Positions 52,807 to 61,320 of a DNA stretch of 64,000 nucleotides are shown here, in pieces (within the stretch, counting starts at the first letter, position 1; each line of letters begins with the position of its first letter). The position numbers were made by a program, and so were the translations under genes. Under the pieces are notes generated by a model. That model had not been told where the DNA came from. It worked only from the letters and a program-made list of their open reading frames with translations, and did no database searches. Origin of the DNA: G11 sp947167445 (lineage in GTDB: Bacteria; Bacillota; Clostridia; Lachnospirales; Lachnospiraceae); NCBI GenBank assembly GCA_947167445.1, contig CAMVID010000008.1, positions 1 to 64,000 on the forward strand, given 5' to 3'.

Positions 52807-53901
52807 TTATTTAAGAACGAACTCCATAACTACGGGATTGTGGTCCGAATATTCGAAGCCGGCATCAATATTTCTGACGCTTACCACTTCGATGTTATCA
52901 GAAGCAACAAACCCGTCCACTATCACTGTAAAATTGCCTTCCTCATAAGGAACGTCACAATTTCGTGCAGTGGGTACTACCTTCCCTTCATCATATTCTA
53001 TACATCTATTAAGACCCTTTGGAAGAACCTCCGTCGGAAATGGCATTGTCCATCCGAAGGGTGATTCGTCCAGATTATCCAATAACTTCAATGAATTGTC
53101 GGTAAAATCATCGTTAAAATCTCCACCGACCAAAACATAATTTCCGGCCTTATACTCCTTCTCCATATCTTCAAAGAGCATCTGAAGCTGTCTGGAATGG
53201 ATGGAATCGCTTCCGCCGTATGCCGACAGATGGGAATTGTAAATCACCAGCTCTTTTCCGTTATCTGTAGGTATTCTGGAAATCGAAAAGCATCTGTCCA
53301 GATCAATAATCTTCGTAATGCTTTCAGATATGGGATAACTTCTTCTTAACCCATCAGTAATATTGTACTTTGAAAGTGTCAATATTCCTGACTCGTTCTT
53401 ACCATGTGGTTCGGTAAATGGATACATCAGAAAAGCTGAGTCAAAATTCTGTGCAAACACACTGGAGTATCCGGGGAACTTTTCTTTCAGCTTTTCGACC
53501 TCGTTTACGTGATAGGATCTTGTACCGTTAACGTCCACCTCCTGGAAAACCACAAAATCCGGATTGAAGGATAAAGCCATGTCTCCGACTTTATCGACGC
53601 AGTTCTCCACACTCTCCTTGCTGTCACCCCAGGATTCTTTACCTCCATCCATAAAGAAGGTATAGTCTCTCGTATAAGCGCCAAAGCCTATGTTGTGAGT
53701 CACAATGGTAAGATTCTCTCCAACCCTTACCTCATTAAGGTCGGAAACATTCTGTGGCTCAAGCTTTTGATTGTCATCAATTCTTTTATAGCTTCCGAAG
53801 AGATATACGGCATAGCCTATGACAACCAAAAGGAAAATACCAATCACCCATAGAATGATCCTCAAAAGCTTCGGCAGCTTTCTCTTATTCTCTTTGCTCA
53901 T
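52807..53901 (-). CDS. Membrane-anchored endonuclease/exonuclease/phosphatase-fold protein
   Basis: A membrane helix at residues 12-34 is followed by an EEP catalytic domain. The expected metal and catalytic residues are present: VTHNIGFGAY (Asn), FQEVDV (Glu), IYNSHLSAYG (His), VGGDFND (Asp and Asn), VDGFVAS and YSDHNPV (final Asp-His). The active site faces outside, so nucleic acid, a lipid head group or an inositol phosphate could be the substrate. The upstream phosphate transporter suggests a phosphate-releasing role. 364 residues. It is the second gene of the four-gene unit. Confidence 0.85.
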   Translation of the reverse strand: MSKENKRKLPKLLRIILWVIGIFLLVVIGYAVYLFGSYKRIDDNQKLEPQNVSDLNEVRVGENLTIVTHNIGFGAYTRDYTFFMDGGKESWGDSKESVENCVDKVGDMALSFNPDFVVFQEVDVNGTRSYHVNEVEKLKEKFPGYSSVFAQNFDSAFLMYPFTEPHGKNESGILTLSKYNITDGLRRSYPISESITKIIDLDRCFSISRIPTDNGKELVIYNSHLSAYGGSDSIHSRQLQMLFEDMEKEYKAGNYVLVGGDFNDDFTDNSLKLLDNLDESPFGWTMPFPTEVLPKGLNRCIEYDEGKVVPTARNCDVPYEEGNFTVIVDGFVASDNIEVVSVRNIDAGFEYSDHNPVVMEFVLK

Positions 53902-53922
53902 ATTTCTTCCCTATATCTTATC

Positions 53923-55731
53923 TTATGCGTTGGCAGCCGAATCAACCTCTTCAAGGAGCTTATAGTACTGTTTGTGTGCCTGATCAAACTCCTTGTTGAA
54001 TCTGCTGTTCTGACCCGCATGTAATCCTGTTACATATGAATGAGCAAGATGTTCATTCTCATTTGCTCTTGTTATGGTGGCAATGCCGATGTTGGAACAG
54101 GTATCAGCAATACTTCCGATGTTTGAGAGGATATTCATGAAGATTACACCTGCAGGTATTGAACAGGTACCCTCTCTAAGCCTTGCCAGGTGATTATCAT
54201 GAACTGTGTCTATCATCTCATCGATAACCTCTTCCAAGGGCTCAATGTGGTAGGCAGCATTTACATCCCTCTTAATGAATGCAGGGCGGGTGTATTCCAG
54301 AATCTCATTAAGGAGTTTCTCTACAACCTCCATTTCCCTAAGTGCCACTCCTGAGAAAACGATTCCGTCCTGCTTCATGGATGTTGCTGCATCTGCTATA
54401 TGAACGGCGTGATCGCCCAAATGTTCAAATTCGGATACCACTCTGTGGTACTGGTTCAAAATCTTGATGTGCAGTTCTTCACTTACATGAGGAGAAAGCT
54501 TAACCAGATAGTTATCTACACAGTCTGTCATGTAGTCAATATTCTCTTCCTCAGCGTAAATCTCTTTGACAACTGCTTCATCATACTTCTCTACAAGTCC
54601 CAGTGCTTTCTCGATGTTGACGTACGATGCCTCAAGCATTGTAATAAGTACGTTGTAGCAGCCTCTGAATGCAAGAGCAGGGGTTGAAAAGAATACAGGG
54701 TTTAATGCTGAAATCTGCTCAGCATATTTGTTGGCAGCCACGGCCTCATCCTTGACAATCTTCCGGCTTAATTTCTCATAAACGCCTGTCAAAGGGAAAA
54801 GTACAATAGCACAACCCAGGTTGAATACCGTGTTGGTGTTGGCTATTCCTCCCGAGGTAAGCTCTCGGTTCCAAAGAGAATCCAAAAGCCCAAGTCTGTA
54901 TATAATACCGACAACCACAAGTACTGTAATCGTCTCACTTAAGTTAAAAAGGATATTTACTATGCCTACACGTCTTGCATCCGCCTTGGCACCTATGGAG
55001 CAGACTATAGCCGTTGTAACACAATCTCCGAGATAAATACCTACAAGCACTACATATATTGTTCTGAATGGAATGCCACCCGCAATGGAGAAAGCCTGCA
55101 ATATACCGATTGTTGCCGATGAGCTTTGCAGTACGAATGCCACACCCGCGCCTGCCAGATATCCAAGCACAGGATTATCGCCCAGGCTTAAAAACACTCT
55201 GCCAAGCATGCCGTTATCGGAGAATTCCGAAACTGCTGCTGTCATATTTAAAAGTCCGGTAAACAAAACACCGAATCCGATGGCGATATTCCCAATGTTA
55301 TCGGACTTATTAAACTTAAAGAACATGATTAACGAAATTCCGATAATCAATGCAAGAGGTGCCAAAGTCACCGGCTGAAAGAATCTCAGCCAGAAATTCC
55401 CGTCGGCATTGACATCGAGAAGTCTGATAATCTGACCCGTAACAGTGGTACCTACGTTGGCACCGATAATTATTCCCAAAGACTGTCTAAGTGAAATGAT
55501 TCCGGCTGCAACCAAACCGGATGTGATAACAATGGTTGCTGTGGACGACTGGATAATCGCTGTAACCGCTACTCCAAGAATAAAAGCTTTAAGAGGATTG
55601 TTAGTAACCTTCTCCATTACGACCTTCAGCGTTCCGGATGAGCCTTCCTTCAAATTGCTGCTCATCAGCCTCATTCCGTAAAGGAAAAGAGCCAAACCTC
55701 CAAGTAGCGATATGGCGTTAAAAATGTACAT
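53923..55731 (-). CDS. Na/Pi cotransporter family protein with PhoU-like domain
   Basis: The transmembrane half contains the two QSS motifs diagnostic of the family: QSSTATIVITSGLVAAG near residue 61 and QSSSATIGIL near 203. About eight to ten membrane helices end near residue 310. The cytoplasmic rest (about 345-570) is a PhoU-like helical bundle (YNVLITMLEASYVNIEKAL, EFEHLGDHAVHIAD with the conserved E-x-x-x-D metal motif). It probably imports phosphate with sodium or exports it under control of the PhoU part. 602 residues is normal. It has a good promoter and leads the unit. Confidence 0.92.
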   Translation of the reverse strand: MYIFNAISLLGGLALFLYGMRLMSSNLKEGSSGTLKVVMEKVTNNPLKAFILGVAVTAIIQSSTATIVITSGLVAAGIISLRQSLGIIIGANVGTTVTGQIIRLLDVNADGNFWLRFFQPVTLAPLALIIGISLIMFFKFNKSDNIGNIAIGFGVLFTGLLNMTAAVSEFSDNGMLGRVFLSLGDNPVLGYLAGAGVAFVLQSSSATIGILQAFSIAGGIPFRTIYVVLVGIYLGDCVTTAIVCSIGAKADARRVGIVNILFNLSETITVLVVVGIIYRLGLLDSLWNRELTSGGIANTNTVFNLGCAIVLFPLTGVYEKLSRKIVKDEAVAANKYAEQISALNPVFFSTPALAFRGCYNVLITMLEASYVNIEKALGLVEKYDEAVVKEIYAEEENIDYMTDCVDNYLVKLSPHVSEELHIKILNQYHRVVSEFEHLGDHAVHIADAATSMKQDGIVFSGVALREMEVVEKLLNEILEYTRPAFIKRDVNAAYHIEPLEEVIDEMIDTVHDNHLARLREGTCSIPAGVIFMNILSNIGSIADTCSNIGIATITRANENEHLAHSYVTGLHAGQNSRFNKEFDQAHKQYYKLLEEVDSAANA

Positions 55732-55787
55732 GATACTCTCCTGTGATATTCCATTTATTTACTTTTCCACCCATACCCCTATTTAAT

Positions 55788-55816
55788 ATTCTAACAATAT
55801 TATCCCATTATTTCAA
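55788..55816 (-). promoter_or_regulatory. Sigma-A promoter of the phosphate transporter unit
   Basis: TTGAAA (55811-55816) and TAGAAT (55788-55793) lie 17 bases apart on the minus strand. Confidence 0.72.
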
Positions 55817-55841
55817 ATAGAATGTTGCTTGCAACTACACG

Positions 55842-55869
55842 AAAAAAGAGGACGGAAAACCGTCCTCTT
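55842..55869 (-). terminator. Intrinsic terminator of rny
   Basis: AAGAGGACGG and CCGTCCTCTT pair around TTTT and are followed by a T run on the minus strand. Confidence 0.92.
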
Positions 55870-55894
55870 AAATTCCTTTCATTTCCGAAAAGAC

Positions 55895-57442
55895 TTACTT
55901 TGCGTAATCTGTTACTCTGGATTCTCTGATGACATTTACCTTGATCTGTCCGGGATATTCCATCTCGTCCTCGATCTTCTTTGAAATGTCTCTTGCCAGG
56001 ATAACCATATCTGCATCAGTAACCTGTTCAGGAATTACCATTACACGAATCTCTCTACCCGCCTGAATGGCAAAAGATTTGTCTACGCCTTTGAAATTGT
56101 TGGATATGTCTTCTAACTGTTTAAGTCTGGTTGTATAGGTCTCTAAAGTCTCACGTCTTGCACCGGGTCTAGCAGCAGAAATAGCATCTGCAGCTTGAAC
56201 AATGCATGCAATCAGAGACTGGGGTTCTACATCACCGTGGTGAGCTTCAACCGCATTAACCACAATTGCATTCTCTTTGTACTTCTTACAAAGCTCGGTA
56301 CCAAGCTGTACATGTGAACCTTCCATTTCGTGGTCCACTGCTTTACCGATATCATGGAGTAAGCCTGCTCTCTTGGCAAGTCTTACATCAAGCCCCATCT
56401 CGGCAGCGAGAATACCTGATAACTGTGCAACTTCAACGCTGTGTCTTAAAACATTCTGACCATAACTTGTTCTGAACTTCATCTTACCAAGTAATCTGAT
56501 AAGTTCAGGGTGGATTCCGTGAACGCCAACTTCTAATGCGGCTGCTTCACCCTCCTCCTTAATCATGGTCTCAACTTCTTTCTGAGCCTTCTCTACTGTT
56601 TCCTCAATTCTTGCCGGATGAATACGTCCGTCAACAATTAATTTCTCCAGTGCGATTCTTGCGACCTCTCTACGGATAGGATCAAAGCCTGACAGGATAA
56701 CAGCTTCGGGAGTATCGTCTATAATAAGGTCAACACCCGTCATGGTCTCAAGGGTTCTGATGTTACGTCCCTCTCGTCCGATGATACGGCCTTTCATCTC
56801 ATCATTGGGGAGCTGTACAACTGAGATTGTAGCTTCGGATACATGATCTGCAGCACACTTCTGAATGGCTGTAATAACAACTTCCTTAGCCTTCTTGTCG
56901 GCTTCCTCTTTCGCTCTTGCTTCCATCTCCTTGATGAGCTTCGCGGTTTCAAGTTTTACATCATCTTCAACAATTTTAAGTAAATAATCCTTTGCCTGGT
57001 CGGAGGTTAAACCAGAGATTCGCTCCAATTCCTGTACCCTTTGCTCATTCAGCTTGGAAACTTCCTCTTTCATCTTGTTGAGGGAGTCTTCCTTCTGTGA
57101 CAAACTTGCTTCCTTCTTCTCGATTGCATCGGACTTCTTGTCGATGTTTTCCTCTTTCTGCTGGATACGTCTCTCGGAACGCTGAATTTCAGCTCTGCGC
57201 TCTTTGATCTCTCTCTCCAATTCATTCTTGTTACGAATGTTTTCTTCCTTTGCTTCAAGGAGAGCTTCACGTTTCTTGCTTTCAGCAGTCTTGAGGGCTT
57301 CATCGATGATTTCACGAGCCTTATCCTCAGCAGAGCCTATCTTAGCATCAACAACTTTCTTACGGTAGCTGTTGGTGATAATCGCTGTAAGAGGAATTGC
57401 AATCACGAGGCAGATTGCCGCAGTGATAACAATAGTGGTCAT
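55895..57442 (-). CDS. rny: Ribonuclease Y
   Basis: RNase Y is the membrane-bound endonuclease that starts mRNA decay in many Firmicutes. The product has an N-terminal membrane helix (IVITAAICLVIAIPLTAII), a long charged coiled coil (about 25-190), a KH domain with GREGRNIRTLETMTG near 215, and an HD domain with LLHDIGKAVDHE near 365 holding the catalytic His-Asp. Length of 515 residues is normal. Start ATG at 57442. The AAGGAGG ribosome binding site lies 12 bases upstream and can pair with CTCCT just before the ATG, which may limit translation. Confidence 0.97.
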   Translation of the reverse strand: MTTIVITAAICLVIAIPLTAIITNSYRKKVVDAKIGSAEDKAREIIDEALKTAESKKREALLEAKEENIRNKNELEREIKERRAEIQRSERRIQQKEENIDKKSDAIEKKEASLSQKEDSLNKMKEEVSKLNEQRVQELERISGLTSDQAKDYLLKIVEDDVKLETAKLIKEMEARAKEEADKKAKEVVITAIQKCAADHVSEATISVVQLPNDEMKGRIIGREGRNIRTLETMTGVDLIIDDTPEAVILSGFDPIRREVARIALEKLIVDGRIHPARIEETVEKAQKEVETMIKEEGEAAALEVGVHGIHPELIRLLGKMKFRTSYGQNVLRHSVEVAQLSGILAAEMGLDVRLAKRAGLLHDIGKAVDHEMEGSHVQLGTELCKKYKENAIVVNAVEAHHGDVEPQSLIACIVQAADAISAARPGARRETLETYTTRLKQLEDISNNFKGVDKSFAIQAGREIRVMVIPEQVTDADMVILARDISKKIEDEMEYPGQIKVNVIRESRVTDYAK

Positions 57443-57466
57443 CTTTCAGGAGCACCTCCTTATTTA
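57443..57466 (-). promoter_or_regulatory. Hairpin that includes the rny ribosome binding site
   Basis: On the minus strand AGGAG-GTG-CTCCT is a perfect five-base stem that contains the Shine-Dalgarno sequence and ends seven bases before the ATG. It could reduce or regulate translation of RNase Y. Such a short stem may also be incidental. Confidence 0.4.
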
Positions 57467-57556
57467 ATTTTCATTGTACATGCGGTGCGAAAACCGCCAA
57501 ATCTATTATAGAGCGCCTACACTTTAGGCATTCTAAATGCATCTACAACATATAAA

Positions 57557-57585
57557 ATTTTATACTGTAGACTATGTTATGTCAA
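57557..57585 (-). promoter_or_regulatory. Sigma-A promoter of rny
   Basis: TTGACA (57580-57585) and TAAAAT (57557-57562) lie 17 bases apart on the minus strand, giving a leader of about 110 bases. Confidence 0.82.
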
Positions 57586-57605
57586 GTAGGTGCCACTTTC
57601 TTTTT

Positions 57606-58226
57606 CTAAAAGTCAGAATTTCTGATGCAATTTGAAATGGAATCGTATGAATACCCTTTTCGCATCAAAGAAGCTATCATTTTCTGCCTCTCGGTATAGT
57701 CGGCTTCATGGGGATTAAATCTCTTTTTGGCAAGAATTCGCCTGATTTGTGTCTCCTCATCTATTCCCGAGTCGCTGCTTTCTTCAAAGGACCTAAAGGC
57801 TTTCTCGATATCTCTGCCGGAAACTCCCTTGCCCCTTAAATCATTCTTCATTCTCGTAAGGCTTCTTGTATCCTTATAAGTTTCAAAGAATTCAAGACAA
57901 TATTTGACATCATCAATATATCCGAAGCCCTTAAGGTACTCTATGGCCTCGTCAACAACCGTCTCAGGATATTCCCCTGCGTCATATTTATCTCTAAGCT
58001 GCTTCTCTGTGTAGGGTTTCTTGGTAAGAAGAGCAAGGCCTCTAAGCTTTGCTCTCTTTGGAAGAAGTTTGGTTGTTATGGCCTCATATGAGGCCCTTGA
58101 AATCTCAGAATTTAAAGAAATGTTATATTCCTTAAATTCGCCTTTGTATAATACAAAGGCGAATTCATAGTCAATATATATGCGGCTTCTTTTCTTGTCC
58201 AATGGAACAATATCCGTAACAATCAT
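57606..58226 (-). CDS. recX: Regulatory protein RecX
   Basis: RecX binds RecA filaments and limits their activity. The 206-residue helical protein shows the repeated three-helix pattern, with LTKKPYTEKQLRDKY near 90, YLKGFGYIDDVKYCLEF near 120, LRGKGVSGRDIEKAF near 155 and IASLMRKGYSYDSISNCI at the end. It lies 18 bases after recA, the normal partner, and should be cotranscribed with it and so induced by DNA damage. Confidence 0.92.
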   Translation of the reverse strand: MIVTDIVPLDKKRSRIYIDYEFAFVLYKGEFKEYNISLNSEISRASYEAITTKLLPKRAKLRGLALLTKKPYTEKQLRDKYDAGEYPETVVDEAIEYLKGFGYIDDVKYCLEFFETYKDTRSLTRMKNDLRGKGVSGRDIEKAFRSFEESSDSGIDEETQIRRILAKKRFNPHEADYTERQKMIASLMRKGYSYDSISNCIRNSDF

Positions 58227-58244
58227 TTCATTACCCGCCGGAAA

Positions 58245-59261
58245 TTATTTGTCGGCTTCTGTATCAGTCGGAAGTCCGTAATGCTCTCTAACTTTATTCT
58301 CTATCTCGGCAAGAACTGCGGGATTATTCTCAAGATAAATCTTGGCATTCTCTCTTCCCTGGCCAATCTTCTCGCCGTTATATGCATACCATGCGCCGGA
58401 CTTGTTAACAATATCAATATCAGCTGCAAGATCGAGAATATCGCCTGATGCAGAAATTCCCTTTCCGAACATGATATCAAACTCTGCTTCCTTGAAAGGA
58501 GGAGCAATCTTATTCTTAACAACCTTAACCCTGGTTCTGTTTCCGATTACCTCACCGCCCTGCTTTAAGGATTCAATTCTTCTTACGTCCATACGAACCG
58601 ATGAATAGAACTTAAGAGCACGGCCACCTGTTGTTGTCTCTGGATTACCAAACATTACGCCAACCTTCTCACGAAGCTGGTTAATGAATACAACTGCGCA
58701 GTTGGACTTGCTGATAACGCCGGTAAGCTTTCTCAATGCCTGGGACATAAGTCTTGCCTGAAGGCCAACGTGGGAATCACCCATCTCACCGTCAATTTCA
58801 GCCTTGGGTACAAGAGCTGCAACAGAGTCGATAACCACAATATCGATGGCGCCTGAGCGAACCATTGTCTCTGCAATCTCAAGAGCCTGCTCACCGTTAT
58901 CGGGCTGTGAAATGTAGAGGTTGTCGATATCTACGCCAATATTCTTGGCATATACGGGATCAAGAGCATGCTCCGCATCAATAAAGCCTGCGATTCCGCC
59001 TCTCTTCTGAACCTCCGCAATCATGTGCAAAGTAACTGTGGTCTTACCACTGGATTCGGGACCGTATATCTCCACAATTCGTCCCTTGGGAATGCCACCA
59101 AGACCAAGTGCAATGTCCAAACTAAGGGAACCTGTGGGAATGGTCTCCACATTCATCTGAGCGGAAGGGTCACCAAGTTTCATAACTGCGCCCTTACCAT
59201 ACTGTTTCTCAATCTGCAGCAACGCCGCGTCAAGTGCTTTTAACTTTTCGTCTCTTTCCAT
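58245..59261 (-). CDS. recA: Recombinase RecA
   Basis: RecA forms filaments on single-stranded DNA, drives strand exchange and stimulates LexA self-cleavage. All hallmarks are present: the P-loop GPESSGKTTV near residue 66, VVIDSVAALVPKAEIDGEMG near 140, SQALRKLTGVISKSNC then VVFINQLREKVGVMFGNPET near 192-215. Length of 338 residues is slightly short at the acidic C-terminus, as in many Clostridia. The promoter carries two LexA boxes, so it is part of the SOS response. Confidence 0.98.
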   Translation of the reverse strand: MERDEKLKALDAALLQIEKQYGKGAVMKLGDPSAQMNVETIPTGSLSLDIALGLGGIPKGRIVEIYGPESSGKTTVTLHMIAEVQKRGGIAGFIDAEHALDPVYAKNIGVDIDNLYISQPDNGEQALEIAETMVRSGAIDIVVIDSVAALVPKAEIDGEMGDSHVGLQARLMSQALRKLTGVISKSNCAVVFINQLREKVGVMFGNPETTTGGRALKFYSSVRMDVRRIESLKQGGEVIGNRTRVKVVKNKIAPPFKEAEFDIMFGKGISASGDILDLAADIDIVNKSGAWYAYNGEKIGQGRENAKIYLENNPAVLAEIENKVREHYGLPTDTEADK

Positions 59262-59278
59262 TACCTTCTCCTTTGTCC

Positions 59279-59290
59279 GAACATTAGTTC
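59279..59290. promoter_or_regulatory. LexA (SOS) box downstream of the recA -10
   Basis: GAACATTAGTTC on the plus strand (GAACTAATGTTC on the minus) is a perfect GAAC-N4-GTTC Gram-positive LexA site. It lies in the early transcribed leader of recA. Confidence 0.85.
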
Positions 59291-59297
59291 TAAACTA

Positions 59298-59326
59298 AGA
59301 ATAAACAAATGTTCGGCTTCTGTCAA
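59298..59326 (-). promoter_or_regulatory. Sigma-A promoter of recA
   Basis: TTGACA (59321-59326) and TATTCT (59298-59303) lie 17 bases apart on the minus strand. Confidence 0.82.
59303..59314. promoter_or_regulatory. LexA (SOS) box between recA -35 and -10
   Basis: GAACATTTGTTT on the minus strand matches GAAC-N4-GTTC except for the last base. It fills the spacer of the recA promoter, so LexA bound here would block polymerase. The rest of 59327-59462 is AT-rich and shows no terminator or gene that I can support. Confidence 0.75.
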
Positions 59327-59462
59327 TAGTTTTTTTGTAATTTGTAACTCTTCGGGAAATTTTCGGCGAAAAGCCTAAGAAATCAATGCTTCGAAAATGG
59401 ATATTTTTATCTTACATCGACTTTCTCAGTTTTACAAATTAAATTTTTATAAACTTTTTGTT

Positions 59463-60746
59463 CTAGAAAGATATGGGGCTTCCCTTGTCGGAAAAGGTAA
59501 CCTTGCTGTAATATTCAAGAACGCTCTTTCTCAAAACCGTAAGGGCAGCTGAAGTAGCCTGCTCTCTTATTCTTTGTCTGTTTCCCGAAAAAATGTATTT
59601 ATACGCTTTGGATTCACCCTTTATGCAGCAGCCGATAAACACGGTTCCCACGGGAATCTCATCGGTTCCGCCTCCGGGTCCCGCAAGTCCTGTTACGCTT
59701 ATGGCAACATCTGCCTTGGATTCGGCTGCGGCTCCCTTTGCCATTTCATTGGCAACCCGTTCGCTTACTGCAGTATACTTTTCAAGGGTAGCTTTTTTGA
59801 CTCCCACAAGTTTCCTCTTGGCCTTGTTGGAGTATGTGACAAATCCATACTTGAATACGTCGGATGCCCCGGGAACATTGATAATTCTTGAGGATACCAT
59901 TCCTCCCGTACAGGACTCGACTGTGGAAATCGTAAGATTGTTGGCTGTGAGAAGTTCAACAACGTCCTGCTCTAAGGTGACATCCTCCCTGGTGGTGTAA
60001 ATGGCGGCACCAAGTCGGTTCTTAATCTCTTTAACCACAGGTTTAACCAGCTTCTTGGCCTCGTCCTCATCGGCAGCCTTGGCAGTAACTCTAAGGTGAA
60101 CCTCTCCGGGCTTTGCATATGTGGCAATGGTAGGATTGGTCTGCTTCGAAATAATGTCAGATAGAATAGAAGCCACCTTGCTCTCTCCGATTCCGCAGAT
60201 CTTAATGGTCTTGGAATAGAGGCAGTCAGGTACGACTTCCTTAAGATACGGGATAACCTGGTCCTCAAACATAGGTTTCATTTCTGAAGGAGGACCCGGC
60301 AAAAGAATCAAATGAACATTGGCATCTGAAATGATTATTCCGGGTGCCGTTCCGTTTGGATTATACAAAACCTTTGAGCCCTCCGGAACCATGGCCTGCT
60401 TCCAGTTGCTCTCAGGAATATCTCTTCCGAGTTTGGCAAAATAATCACTTATATCCTGCCTCTGTCTGGCGTCGCTTACAAGGTTTCTGCCCATAACCTT
60501 GGCAGCGGTTTCCTTGGTAAGGTCATCCTCCGTAGGCCCAAGTCCGCCGGAAAGGATAACCACGTCAGATCTTCCTGTGGCAGTTTTAATTTCCGCCGTA
60601 AGTCTTTCTTCGTTATCTCCCACTACACTCTGGTAATAGCAAACAAGACCCAGTTTAGCGCATTGTTCCGCAAGATAGGCCGCGTTTGTATTAACTATAT
60701 TCCCCATCAGAATTTCGGTTCCCACCGAAATAATTTCAACCTTCAT
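59463..60746 (-). CDS. cinA: CinA: nicotinamide-nucleotide amidohydrolase / competence-damage protein
   Basis: The N-terminal domain (1 to about 170) is a molybdopterin-binding-like fold (MKVEIISVGTEILMGNIVNT, SGGLGPTEDDLTKET, PGPPSEMKPMFE). The C-terminal domain (about 255-415) is a PncC-type nicotinamide mononucleotide deamidase (TVESCTGGMVSSRI, GLAGPGGGTDEIPVGTV). Full length is 427 residues against about 415 usual. The family links NAD salvage and, in transformable bacteria, competence. It lies two bases after pgsA and before recA, a classic pgsA-cinA-recA order. Confidence 0.95.
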   Translation of the reverse strand: MKVEIISVGTEILMGNIVNTNAAYLAEQCAKLGLVCYYQSVVGDNEERLTAEIKTATGRSDVVILSGGLGPTEDDLTKETAAKVMGRNLVSDARQRQDISDYFAKLGRDIPESNWKQAMVPEGSKVLYNPNGTAPGIIISDANVHLILLPGPPSEMKPMFEDQVIPYLKEVVPDCLYSKTIKICGIGESKVASILSDIISKQTNPTIATYAKPGEVHLRVTAKAADEDEAKKLVKPVVKEIKNRLGAAIYTTREDVTLEQDVVELLTANNLTISTVESCTGGMVSSRIINVPGASDVFKYGFVTYSNKAKRKLVGVKKATLEKYTAVSERVANEMAKGAAAESKADVAISVTGLAGPGGGTDEIPVGTVFIGCCIKGESKAYKYIFSGNRQRIREQATSAALTVLRKSVLEYYSKVTFSDKGSPISF

Positions 60747-60747
60747 C

Positions 60748-61308
60748 TTAGTCTTCCTTCATCACATCCCAGTTTTTGATCAGATAATCCAATAAGCTTA
60801 TGATTGTAAGTGCCAAAGCAACATACATAACAATGGTTGTAAGAATCTGAAGAGCAGATATGTTGGCGAGCATAAGACAAATCATCACCATATGAGAAAC
60901 TGTCTTTGACTTTCCCCACATGCTGGCCGCCAGTACTCTTCCCCTGTCAGATGCCACAAGTCTGAATCCGCTTATAATGAACTCTCTTGCAATGATAATA
61001 ACCACTACCCATGAAGGAATTCTTCCAAGTTCGATAAGGCAGATCATTGCCGAACATACAAGGAGCTTATCCGCAATGGGATCCATGAATTTGCCGAAGT
61101 TTGTAATAAGATTGTGCTTTCTGGCAATCTTTCCGTCCGCCAAGTCTGTAAGGCTTGCAATAATGAAAATTCCAAGGCTTATGAAGTCTGCATACTCCGT
61201 TACAAAGCCCCAGTCAAAACCTGCATGTGCACACAAAAGAATCACTACAAAGGGAACAATAAGAATAACCCTCGCAATAGTAAGTTTATTTGGTAAATTC
61301 CATTTCAT
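60748..61308 (-). CDS. pgsA: CDP-diacylglycerol-glycerol-3-phosphate 3-phosphatidyltransferase
   Basis: PgsA makes phosphatidylglycerol phosphate, the first committed step to phosphatidylglycerol and cardiolipin. The CDP-alcohol phosphotransferase motif D-x2-D-G-x2-A-R-x8-G-x3-D-x3-D is complete in LTDLADGKIARKHNLIT followed by GKFMDPIADK near residue 55-80. About five membrane helices are seen. The product has 186 residues. It sits between rimO and cinA with small gaps. Confidence 0.95.
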   Translation of the reverse strand: MKWNLPNKLTIARVILIVPFVVILLCAHAGFDWGFVTEYADFISLGIFIIASLTDLADGKIARKHNLITNFGKFMDPIADKLLVCSAMICLIELGRIPSWVVVIIIAREFIISGFRLVASDRGRVLAASMWGKSKTVSHMVMICLMLANISALQILTTIVMYVALALTIISLLDYLIKNWDVMKED

Positions 61309-61320
61309 AAAGCTCTCCTC

